From Candidatus Omnitrophota bacterium (GTDB lineage Bacteria > Hinthialibacterota > Hinthialibacteria > Hinthialibacterales > JAKPRU01): a DNA stretch of 5,196 nt. The notes below the pieces were generated by a model. That model saw only the letters and a list, made by a program, of their open reading frames with translations, ran no database searches and had not been told where the DNA came from. The stretch's first letter is position 1. Every line of letters starts with the position of its first letter. Made by a program: the position numbers and the translations under genes. The DNA is taken from NCBI GenBank assembly GCA_029557025.1, contig JAKPRU010000255.1, forward strand, positions 1-5,196, read 5' to 3'. Shown one piece after another: positions 1 through 5,196 of this stretch.

Positions 1-615
1 GAGAAGACCGAGGAGGCCATTGCGCAGGTGAAACGCTCCAAGGGGGTGGAGTTTGTCTGGATCTGCACTCCGGGAAACCAGAATTTCGAGGAAACCAAGA
101 ACGGGATTCGCTGGGCGGCGGATCACGGAGCGAAAATCTGCATGCCGCACCAGTGTTTCACCGACAATCACCTGGTCGCCGCGGAAACTCGGCTTATTCA
201 TGCGGAGGAGATTACGGAGCTGATCCGCTCTCTTGGGATGGTTCCCGGCCTCTCCAACCACCGGCCTGAGACAATCACCACGTGCGACAAGGCCGGATAC
301 GATTTCGCCACTTATATCCAACCATACAACATGGCCGGTTTCCTGTGCCCGGTGGAAACCGACTGGCTTCAGCGCGTGATCAACGAATCGCCCAAACCGA
401 TTATGTGCGTCAAACCCCTGGCTGCCGGACGAATCCTTCCGGGCGCAGGACTGCGCTTTGTCTGGAGTACCATCAAGCCCATTGACCTGGTTGTGATCGG
501 TCTGCTCAGTCCGGAAGAGGCACGCGAAGATATCGAAATCAGCCTGGGTGTTCTGCAGGGTATCCATGTGGAACAGAGACTCTCGTACACGCGCAGCAAG
601 TCCATGCTGGTGTAG
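1..615 (+). CDS. TIM-barrel protein resembling aldo/keto reductases, 5'-truncated by window edge
   Basis: Frame 1 is open from the first base and ends at TAG 613-615, giving 204 residues. The true start lies before the window; the GTG at base 28 is internal, because coding-like sequence continues upstream of it. The visible part alternates hydrophobic strands and helices as in a TIM barrel: VEFVWICTPG, GAKICMPHQCF, GMVPGLSNHRPETI, FATYIQPYNM, KPIMCVKPLAAG and DLVVIGLLSPEEA. The order of a 'GxSN' strand, a 'QPYN' strand, a 'KPLAAGR' strand and a final 'IGLLSPEEARE' strand-helix resembles the C-terminal half of aldo/keto reductases, where the last elements help bind NAD(P)H. The extra unit GAKICMPHQCF is not typical of that family, so this may be a divergent relative or another TIM-barrel enzyme. 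The N-terminal residues that would hold the catalytic Asp/Tyr/Lys are missing, so activity cannot be judged. No partner gene is visible: the next + strand gene starts more than 600 bases downstream. Confidence 0.7.
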   Translation, partial: EKTEEAIAQVKRSKGVEFVWICTPGNQNFEETKNGIRWAADHGAKICMPHQCFTDNHLVAAETRLIHAEEITELIRSLGMVPGLSNHRPETITTCDKAGYDFATYIQPYNMAGFLCPVETDWLQRVINESPKPIMCVKPLAAGRILPGAGLRFVWSTIKPIDLVVIGLLSPEEAREDIEISLGVLQGIHVEQRLSYTRSKSMLV

Positions 616-763
616 AACGGATCGGTTTCAAACGAGCTGGAATGAAGGGGCCTGATAGAACGGGGGAAGTCTTTTGCACCACCAAGACAGACATCAGGAA
701 GTGGTTTCTTTGTCCACTCTGCCTGCCTTATTCACACAATACGCGGGAGTCAAAAGTAGATAT

Positions 764-858
764 GGGGAACGGCAGGGACACCGTCATCACGTGGGTGTGG
801 TGCGGGTCTATCAGGAAAGGCAAGAAGATGACGACGGGATCACCCTCTGCCGTTCCCC
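764..858. repeat. Imperfect fold-back inverted repeat
   Basis: GGGGAACGGCAG at 764-775 is the exact reverse complement of CTGCCGTTCCCC at 847-858. Inside it, CGTCATC at 782-788 is the exact reverse complement of GATGACG at 827-833. The two nested arm pairs (12 bp and 7 bp) lie in the same order, so the 95-base segment can fold into one long interrupted hairpin with an apical loop of about 38 bases. The unpaired bases between the arms are unequal (6 on the left, 13 on the right). No matching transposase or flanking target duplication was seen. It could be a small non-autonomous element, a repetitive extragenic element or a structured RNA; the sequence alone does not decide. Confidence 0.45.
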
Positions 859-873
859 CGATCTTTTTATACG

Positions 874-898
874 GCCGGAAGGATAAAAATGTTCCGGC
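874..898. repeat. 7-bp hairpin, weak terminator candidate
   Basis: GCCGGAA (874-880) and TTCCGGC (892-898) are perfect complements with an 11-base A-rich loop. On the + strand it is followed only by a broken T-rich run (GTTGTTTAGTTT) and lies about 260 bases beyond the upstream stop codon, so a terminator role is weakly supported. On the - strand no T-run follows. Confidence 0.3.
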
Positions 899-1124
899 GT
901 TGTTTAGTTTCGCATATCCCCGGCAAGAAAAAAGTCGCCCAACTGCTATTCGTTATTAGCATAAGGGATGCCAATATCATCGGCAAATTCAATAGAGAGT
1001 CTATGCCGCCCATAAGATGTTGATACGCAATGCCTTACACGGCGAACAAAATTTCCTTCCATATCCGATAGACGTTTGTTCTTCTCGCAAAAGGTTTCAT
1101 AATGCAACTTTTCTTGATATCGCC

Positions 1125-1138
1125 TGTCAGAAATGACA
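1125..1138. promoter_or_regulatory. Dyad TGTCA-GAAA-TGACA upstream of hydrolase gene (candidate operator)
   Basis: TGTCA (1125-1129) and TGACA (1134-1138) are exact complements around GAAA. A -35-like TTGATA lies just upstream at 1114-1119, and the right arm reaches the place expected for a -10 (1137-1142, CAACAT, only three matches to TATAAT). The arrangement could be a repressor site over a weak promoter for the hydrolase gene, whose preferred start is about 130 bases downstream. A 5-bp dyad can arise by chance. Confidence 0.2.
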
Positions 1139-1258
1139 ACATGGCCTTGCACAAACGCCAGTAGACGCGCAACATGGCAGGGCTTGGCGGGAAAGGGACA
1201 CTGTGGCAGAGTCTGGATTCCCCCCATGGCAACGGCGGCGTCTCACCCGCGACCAGAT

Positions 1259-1263
1259 AGGAG
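1259..1263 (+). promoter_or_regulatory. Ribosome binding site deciding the hydrolase start
   Basis: AGGAG at 1259-1263 is followed by 8 bases and then an in-frame TTG at 1272, a normal Shine-Dalgarno spacing. The most upstream in-frame candidate, GTG at 1203, has only a weak GGGA four bases in front of it. GTG at 1263 overlaps the AGGAG itself and so cannot use it. This favours TTG 1272 as the start. Confidence 0.55.
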
Positions 1264-1271
1264 TGACACCC

Positions 1272-2357
1272 TTGGAAACCCCTGAACATCCACAGACCAA
1301 CACCCGAGCCATCATCCCGACCGAGCCTGTCATACGCACGACATTCCGGAAACGGTTGCTGCGGTGGTTTGTTCTCGTGATCTATGGGATTGGAGGGCTG
1401 ATTGGGACCGTTTTGCTGACCTGCCTGATTTATGCCCTCTTCTTTCTGCACTACCCACAGCGTACACCTGAGGGTTGGCAGCGCAAATCCGGTGTTCTGG
1501 AGGAGTTTGCCATTCCCGAAACCTGCCCCGTGGAAGAAATCGGCCTGAATCCTTACGGAAAGCCGGATTTTGAGGGATACACGATTCGGCGTTACCGTTT
1601 CACACCGGAGACAGAGGAGATCACGGAGTTTCTGATTGACTGGTTTGAGCCGAAAGGGGAAAAGCCGGTCAGCGGATACCCGTTGGTGATGAACTCGCCG
1701 ATCACGGGTGGCGGGATGCAGCTGGAGAATATCTTTTCGCGTCACTTTGCCGATCATGGCATGGCGGTTTGCCTCGTTCACCGACCGGAACGGTATGATC
1801 GCGAACCGAAACGGCTGGATCAGTCGGGTTACTGGTGGCGGATGATGACTCGCCAGTCACGGATCGCGTACCATTGGGCTTTGCAGCGTGGTGAGATCGA
1901 TCCGGCGCGAACCGCATCATTCGGCATCAGTAACGGCGGATTCCGCAATACATTCTTTGCGGCTGCGGAACCAAATGTCAAGGCGCATATAATCTGCCTG
2001 GCAGGCGGAGACTTGGTGGGAATGCTGTGCGACTCGGATTTCTTTGCCGAACCCAGGGAGGAAATAATGAAAACGAGGGGATGGGATGAAACTCAGTTGC
2101 GTGCTTGGCTGGAGACCGTGGTCGATCTGGAAACAACGGACTACGCGCCCTACACCGACCCCGATTCCGTATTGATGATCTGTGCCCGCCTGGACCGCAT
2201 TGTGCCGTACCGGAACGGCCTGCGTCTCTGGGAGGCGTTCGGGCGGCCGGAGTTCATCGCCCTGCCGTTCGGGCATTACAGCTCCGCCTATTTCATTCCT
2301 TATATCAAACGCGTTTCACTGGAGTTCATTCAGAAGAGGTTTGAGAGTGTCCGGTAG
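1272..2357 (+). CDS. Membrane-anchored alpha/beta hydrolase (esterase/lipase-like)
   Basis: From TTG 1272 the product is 361 residues; a GTG start at 1203 would give 384. Numbered from the TTG, a basic stretch (RKRLLRW, about 27-33) precedes one hydrophobic segment at about 32-58, with no cleavage site seen, which suggests a signal anchor with the catalytic domain outside the inner membrane. The hydrolase fold follows. SPITGGG lies where the oxyanion-hole loop is expected. FGISNGG is the GxSxG nucleophile elbow with Ser220. RLDRIVP supplies the acid Asp308, and FGHYSS the His335 near the C-terminus. The triad is therefore complete and in the canonical order, and the enzyme is probably active on an ester or similar bond, but the substrate is not readable. 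The closest general types are esterases of the dienelactone-hydrolase / acetyl-xylan-esterase kind; this is inference. The gene is separated by 24 bases from the convergent glycosyltransferase gene and appears to be transcribed alone. Confidence 0.85.
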   Translation: METPEHPQTNTRAIIPTEPVIRTTFRKRLLRWFVLVIYGIGGLIGTVLLTCLIYALFFLHYPQRTPEGWQRKSGVLEEFAIPETCPVEEIGLNPYGKPDFEGYTIRRYRFTPETEEITEFLIDWFEPKGEKPVSGYPLVMNSPITGGGMQLENIFSRHFADHGMAVCLVHRPERYDREPKRLDQSGYWWRMMTRQSRIAYHWALQRGEIDPARTASFGISNGGFRNTFFAAAEPNVKAHIICLAGGDLVGMLCDSDFFAEPREEIMKTRGWDETQLRAWLETVVDLETTDYAPYTDPDSVLMICARLDRIVPYRNGLRLWEAFGRPEFIALPFGHYSSAYFIPYIKRVSLEFIQKRFESVR

Positions 2358-2381
2358 TCGGGAAAGGAACATAAGCGGGAT

Positions 2382-4355
2382 TTATCGACCTGTCATGTCA
2401 TTTACAATTCGCGCCACATTCTCCGAAGGAACCTGTCCTTCCGGGCCAAAGAAGTTTACTCGCATTTGCCGTCGTGCATTTGCCAGTCTTTGGATTGCAG
2501 GTTCATCATAAAGAGCCTGTTCGATGGCTTTCGCTAATTCCTGTTTTGTCTCGGCATACAGCACTGCCCCATCGTCCAAGTACGCCTCATATCCCCGAAT
2601 TCGAAGGAAATTTGCCCAGATAACCGGGCGGTCCAGCAAAACCGCCTCGGATATTGCGGTTGAAACTTGGCTGATGACGAGGTCCGAGGCCATGATCGAA
2701 CTCAGCAGATCCTCCCCGCGAGCAAGCAGACCGGCGCGCTCCAGGTCTGCATAACGGTCAACCAATCCAAGACTCTCGCAAATGGGATGCAATTTCACGA
2801 TGACCCTGTGGTTCTCCCATTTCATAACTTCCTCAAGGCATATTGAAAGAAGATCCACTACGTTTTCTCCGCTCCCTCCAAGCAACACCACCTTCTCATT
2901 TCCGTTCTTGCAAAGCTTTCCGCGAAGAGTCGCCGCTTTCCTCTTCATATCCTCCCGATCACAGACTTCGTGCTGCCAGCTGCCGGTGACCACAACGGAA
3001 TCCTTGGGATAAGAGAAGTTCTCGGTCAGCACTCGGCGATGGAACTGTCCCCAGACACAGAAGCGATCCGGAATGATAAATCCCTCCTCGATGCCTCTTC
3101 TGTCGTTGAATATCCGCTTATGGCAATAATCATAATGATTCCGAAAGATCATGCCGTGCATCAAGCCGATGGTGGGAATTCCTCTTTCCTTGGCGGCAAT
3201 CAGAAGGGCACGCTGGAACGGCCCGGTTTCATAGGTCGCCATCACGGCATTCGGTTGTTCCCGGTCCAGCATTATGCGGGTGATCAGCAGCATTTCCCAA
3301 CAGTCCGGAAGTGTTTTCAAGAACGCTTTTTCAAGCACATTACACAAGGCGGGCATCAACGGGATGTTCCGATACTGAAATTCTTGCAGAAACGTGGGAT
3401 CCTCTCTCATTTTCCCCCATTTTACGGCCAATGCCGTTTTCGAAGACAGCCGTCCTGCTCTGAGTTTAAGGTAATCCCCGTACGAATAGAAATTCCGCCA
3501 AACGATATCTTCATCACTGTACTGGATCTGCTCGCTCAATTTCTGAAGGCAGATTTCATGGCTCACGTATGGGCAGTCGATCCCGATGAAGCATCGCCAC
3601 CCAAGATCTCTCAAACGCGCAATAATCGGTGAATAATGGGAATCATAACCTGTTCTACGACGGTCTATTTCCCGAACAGACCAATATCGGGAATGCGTGG
3701 CGAACAACAATTTCTTTCCTGATTCGCCGCAACCTTTGGCGCGGGTTCTTTCCTGGGCCTGTTTCGCAAGGGACCGCAGTTTCCGCCGATAGAGAAACTC
3801 CTGCTTTTCGGAGAGCATTTCTCGAATCTTCAAGGCGTGCGCCAGAGGACGAACCATCCGACGGAAAAGACTGCCCGGATCGGGGGAAGGCATCTGCTCC
3901 ACAGTCATGCCGATGCCATGGGCCTGACACAGGGCCTGCCAGGCGCCGACCCACACTTCATTCCATTGCGGCGTTGTTGTAAGAACACGAATCCGATTCG
4001 GTTTTGTGCGCTCAATAATTTCCAGGCCGATGTCAACGAATTGAATCGCCAGAAAAAACTCCCGCCAGATATAGGATGGAAGAAATTGCCACATCGAGAC
4101 GCCGCCGTGGATGAAGAACCGCAATAGATTCTCGCTCCCGATTGACATTTCCAGCAAATCATTGAAAAAATCACTCGTGGGGATGAGGTCTACAGGCCGT
4201 TCGATTACCTTCCAGGGAGAGTTGCGCTCCCCGCGCACGAACGGGCGCAGGTCTTCGTCGGGAGATTCCGCATAACAGACAGAAGTAGGACTGACCACAA
4301 CGAATTGCCCCGGTTCCAGCGGGGGGAAACAGACAGCGATATAACGGTCGATCAT
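2382..4355 (-). CDS. Large GT-B / CDP-glycerol glycerophosphotransferase-like surface glycan transferase
   Basis: This single long gene ends at TAA 2382-2384 and encodes 657 residues from ATG 4355. A TTG four codons upstream (4367) is also in frame, but GGAA at 4362-4365 sits 6 bases before the ATG, so the ATG is preferred. There is no signal peptide or clear membrane helix, so a cytoplasmic or peripheral enzyme is likely. Residues 1-175 form an unrecognised N-terminal domain, followed by a basic linker at about 179-210. The C-terminal half looks like a two-domain GT-B fold: MATYETGPF (372-380), GLMHG (397-401), CVWG (433-436), TGSWQHE (457-463), KVVLLGGSG (488-496), VKLHP (520-524) and SQVSTAISEA (562-571), then PVIWANF. 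The KLHP plus SxxSTxxxEA pair is typical of CDP-glycerol glycerophosphotransferases and related capsule/LPS transferases, where it contacts the nucleotide-linked donor. Donor and acceptor are unknown. No other glycan gene is adjacent, so it is an orphan here. Confidence 0.75.
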   Translation of the reverse strand: MIDRYIAVCFPPLEPGQFVVVSPTSVCYAESPDEDLRPFVRGERNSPWKVIERPVDLIPTSDFFNDLLEMSIGSENLLRFFIHGGVSMWQFLPSYIWREFFLAIQFVDIGLEIIERTKPNRIRVLTTTPQWNEVWVGAWQALCQAHGIGMTVEQMPSPDPGSLFRRMVRPLAHALKIREMLSEKQEFLYRRKLRSLAKQAQERTRAKGCGESGKKLLFATHSRYWSVREIDRRRTGYDSHYSPIIARLRDLGWRCFIGIDCPYVSHEICLQKLSEQIQYSDEDIVWRNFYSYGDYLKLRAGRLSSKTALAVKWGKMREDPTFLQEFQYRNIPLMPALCNVLEKAFLKTLPDCWEMLLITRIMLDREQPNAVMATYETGPFQRALLIAAKERGIPTIGLMHGMIFRNHYDYCHKRIFNDRRGIEEGFIIPDRFCVWGQFHRRVLTENFSYPKDSVVVTGSWQHEVCDREDMKRKAATLRGKLCKNGNEKVVLLGGSGENVVDLLSICLEEVMKWENHRVIVKLHPICESLGLVDRYADLERAGLLARGEDLLSSIMASDLVISQVSTAISEAVLLDRPVIWANFLRIRGYEAYLDDGAVLYAETKQELAKAIEQALYDEPAIQRLANARRQMRVNFFGPEGQVPSENVARIVNDMTGR

Positions 4356-4499
4356 TGAGTGTTCCAAAACATTTGAAGTGTGTTATCCGCGATATTATTG
4401 CATAAGTCCGCCGATTTCATTATGTTTCTCTCTCTCCCCCAAGTTGCCGGACCCATAAAAGACCTCATCCGGTTTTCCTGTCCGCTCAGAAAGAGATTC

Positions 4500-4528
4500 T
4501 TGACTTTCAGCCCGTCGGGCAATAACAT
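4500..4528 (+). promoter_or_regulatory. Candidate sigma70-type promoter for the LTxxQ-protein gene
   Basis: TTGACT (4500-4505, five of six matches to TTGACA) and TAACAT (4523-4528, four of six matches to TATAAT) are separated by exactly 17 bases. Transcription would start near 4535, giving a leader of about 85 bases. The spacer contains the perfect dyad GCCCG-T-CGGGC (4510-4520), and the -10 overlaps a second dyad ACATG-CTT-CATGT (4525-4537), both placed where a repressor could block RNA polymerase. The consensus is that of E. coli-like sigma factors and may not apply fully in this organism. Confidence 0.4.
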
Positions 4529-4577
4529 GCTTCATGTACACAATACGCGAAGGTTGAACGACGTTTTATTGTAAAAG

Positions 4578-4607
4578 ACACCTTTCAAGGTGTTGATTCC
4601 TCAACAC
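4578..4607 (+). promoter_or_regulatory. Two overlapping, mutually exclusive leader hairpins
   Basis: Hairpin A pairs ACACCT(T) at 4578-4584 with (A)AGGTGT at 4587-4593. Hairpin B pairs GTGTTGA at 4590-4596 with TCAACAC at 4601-4607 around the loop TTCC. The two stems share bases 4590-4593, so they cannot both form fully. Hairpin B ends one base before the AGGAGG Shine-Dalgarno at 4608-4613. The arms are perfect in both, which suggests a translational or RNA-stability switch, though tandem dyads for a DNA-binding protein are an alternative. There is no T-run, so this is not a terminator/antiterminator pair. Confidence 0.4.
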
Positions 4608-4613
4608 AGGAGG
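4608..4613 (+). promoter_or_regulatory. Strong Shine-Dalgarno AGGAGG
   Basis: AGGAGG lies 6 bases before ATG 4620. It fixes the start of the secreted LTxxQ protein over the internal in-frame ATG at 4635. It directly abuts the upstream hairpin B. Confidence 0.8.
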
Positions 4614-4619
4614 CAAGTC

Positions 4620-5196
4620 ATGATCCAACGGCAGATGAAAGTCGGTTTGGTTCTGTTGGCGACGGTGATAGTGGTATCCAATGGGTGGTCGCAGGCGGAT
4701 CGGGCGCGAGGTTTTGCCGCTCGCATGATCGGAGATACAGGGAAATACATCAGTATTGTCTTGTTGCTGGACCAGGAGACTTCGGCCAAAGTCGATGCAT
4801 TGTGTCAGAAGGAAGGCGAAGCGTACATGGCCAAAATGCAGGAGATTATGCAAGGCGCAAGCGACAACCGCGAGGCGGGCCTGGCCAAAATGCAGGAGGA
4901 AAGAGAGAAGTACGTGGAGCGGATCAAGACCGGACTCGCCGGAATTCTCTCGGAGGAGCAGATCAAGTCCATTGAGCCGATTTTGAACGGAAGGGTCCCC
5001 AGTTCCTATCGGGCTGTGGAAGAGGGAGGCCGCAATGCCCTGTTATGGGTATTGCCTTCCCTGGGGCTTACCCCCGAACAGCGCGAGAAAATGGTGAAAG
5101 TCACCGTGCCGTATGCCTGTGGCATTCACCCATTCATAAGCCGGTCTCCCCGGCAACAATCTCTGACCGATGAGGATAAAAAGAAAATCGCCGAGC
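4620..5196 (+). CDS. Secreted LTxxQ-motif (Spy/CpxP-like) protein, 3'-truncated by window edge
   Basis: The frame is open from ATG 4620 to the window end, giving 192 residues with no stop. The N-terminus is a typical signal peptide: MIQRQMK, a hydrophobic core VGLVLLATVIVVS, and a probable cleavage after WSQA (residue 26), so the protein is exported to the periplasm or beyond. The mature part is charged and helical. Three LTxxQ-like motifs are visible: LSEEQ (110-114), LTPEQ (150-154) and a weaker LTDED (182-186). Such motifs mark the Spy/CpxP family of periplasmic chaperones and stress or metal sensors. A repeated block, xAKMQE at about 70-75 and 88-93, lies in a likely coiled coil. The mature part is already over 165 residues with no stop, longer than the classical Spy (about 160 residues in all), so it may be a distant relative with a similar fold rather than an orthologue. 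A promoter, two hairpins and a strong Shine-Dalgarno lie upstream, suggesting controlled expression. Function is inferred from motifs only. Confidence 0.75.
   Translation, partial: MIQRQMKVGLVLLATVIVVSNGWSQADRARGFAARMIGDTGKYISIVLLLDQETSAKVDALCQKEGEAYMAKMQEIMQGASDNREAGLAKMQEEREKYVERIKTGLAGILSEEQIKSIEPILNGRVPSSYRAVEEGGRNALLWVLPSLGLTPEQREKMVKVTVPYACGIHPFISRSPRQQSLTDEDKKKIAE
4828..4898 (+). repeat. 17-bp in-frame direct repeat inside the LTxxQ gene
   Basis: TGGCCAAAATGCAGGAG occurs at 4828-4844 and again, identically, at 4882-4898. The copies are 54 bases (18 codons) apart and in the same frame, encoding MAKMQE and LAKMQE. The sequence between them is not obviously repeated. This is either a partial internal duplication in a coiled coil or convergence on a favoured helix surface; perfect nucleotide identity favours duplication. 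Confidence 0.7.

Larger units (their letters stand above)
616..1271. other. Gene-poor intergenic stretch with scattered inverted repeats
   Basis: About 650 bases separate the TIM-barrel gene from the preferred start of the hydrolase gene. The open frames here on both strands lack a convincing ribosome binding site and recognisable domains. What it does hold is an imperfect fold-back repeat (764-858), a 9-base inverted pair (651-659 with 807-815), a 7-bp hairpin (874-898), a dyad with a GAAA centre (1125-1138) and a 9-base direct repeat CAACATGGC (1137-1145 and 1170-1178). Part of it, roughly 946-1062 read on the minus strand, gives a protein-like tail (ending IEFADDIGIPYANNE before a stop) that could be a gene remnant, but I do not recognise it. 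No T-run terminator is evident after the upstream gene. Confidence 0.6.
4356..4619. other. Divergent intergenic control region
   Basis: These 264 bases separate the start of the minus-strand glycosyltransferase gene from the plus-strand LTxxQ-protein gene. The right half (4500-4619) holds a plausible promoter, dyads and overlapping hairpins belonging to the plus-strand gene. The left half has a short pyrimidine tract (4425-4440, CT repeats then Cs) and no convincing promoter for the minus-strand gene. The one open frame here, starting from GTG 4380, has no ribosome binding site or family resemblance. Confidence 0.6.

Noticed and set aside
651..815. 9-base inverted pair CCTGATAGA / TCTATCAGG as ends of a mobile element
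   Set aside because: The arms are short and have no flanking target duplication, and no transposase lies between them; chance is plausible.
874..898. Rho-independent terminator for the TIM-barrel gene
   Set aside because: The stem is only 7 bp with an 11-base loop, the T-rich tail is broken, and it lies about 260 bases past the stop codon.
642..959. 105-residue plus-strand open frame in the intergenic region
   Set aside because: It has no family resemblance and low-complexity-like composition, and it spans the inverted repeat. Most likely a chance frame.
1035..1781. 248-residue minus-strand open frame
   Set aside because: Most of it is antisense to the hydrolase coding sequence, which has a full catalytic triad and membrane anchor; it is a shadow frame.
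2358..2381. Shared bidirectional terminator between the convergent genes
   Set aside because: The 24-base gap shows no stem-loop or T-run on either strand.
2970..3632. 220-residue plus-strand open frame
   Set aside because: Antisense to the glycosyltransferase gene, with no domain of its own; a shadow frame.
4380..4574. 64-residue plus-strand open frame from GTG in the divergent intergenic region
   Set aside because: No Shine-Dalgarno, no recognisable motif, and it runs through the candidate promoter.

Overview
This window looks like chromosomal DNA of a mid-GC, Gram-negative-type bacterium. The signs are a protein with a cleavable signal peptide and LTxxQ-type (Spy/CpxP-like) motifs, a membrane-anchored alpha/beta hydrolase, good Shine-Dalgarno sites, and non-ATG starts. 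The style of the genes (an orphan TIM-barrel oxidoreductase-like protein and an orphan surface-glycan transferase, loosely spaced) would fit an environmental lineage of the PVC group or a relative. That is only an impression; nothing here fixes the taxon.

Layout. (1) Bases 1-615, + strand: the C-terminal 204 residues of a TIM-barrel protein resembling aldo/keto reductases, cut by the left window edge. (2) Bases 616-1271: a gene-poor stretch of about 650 bases with an imperfect fold-back repeat at 764-858, a small hairpin at 874-898 and a dyad at 1125-1138. No convincing gene was found in it. (3) Bases 1272-2357, + strand: a membrane-anchored alpha/beta hydrolase with a complete Ser-Asp-His triad, probably started by a TTG. 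(4) Bases 2382-4355, - strand: a 657-residue glycosyltransferase-like protein with signatures of CDP-glycerol glycerophosphotransferase / GT-B surface-carbohydrate enzymes, convergent with the hydrolase. (5) Bases 4356-4619: a divergent intergenic region with a candidate sigma70-type promoter, two dyads, and two overlapping hairpins next to a strong ribosome binding site. (6) Bases 4620-5196, + strand: the start of a secreted LTxxQ-motif protein that runs off the right edge.

The four genes do not form an obvious operon or pathway. The + strand genes are far apart and the glycosyltransferase is transcribed alone. A loose common theme is the cell envelope: an anchored hydrolase, surface glycan synthesis and a periplasmic stress-type protein. 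I see no mobile element, CRISPR array, tRNA, rRNA or defence system. The most unusual signal is the compact leader of the last gene, where two mutually exclusive hairpins share four bases and the second ends exactly where the Shine-Dalgarno begins.
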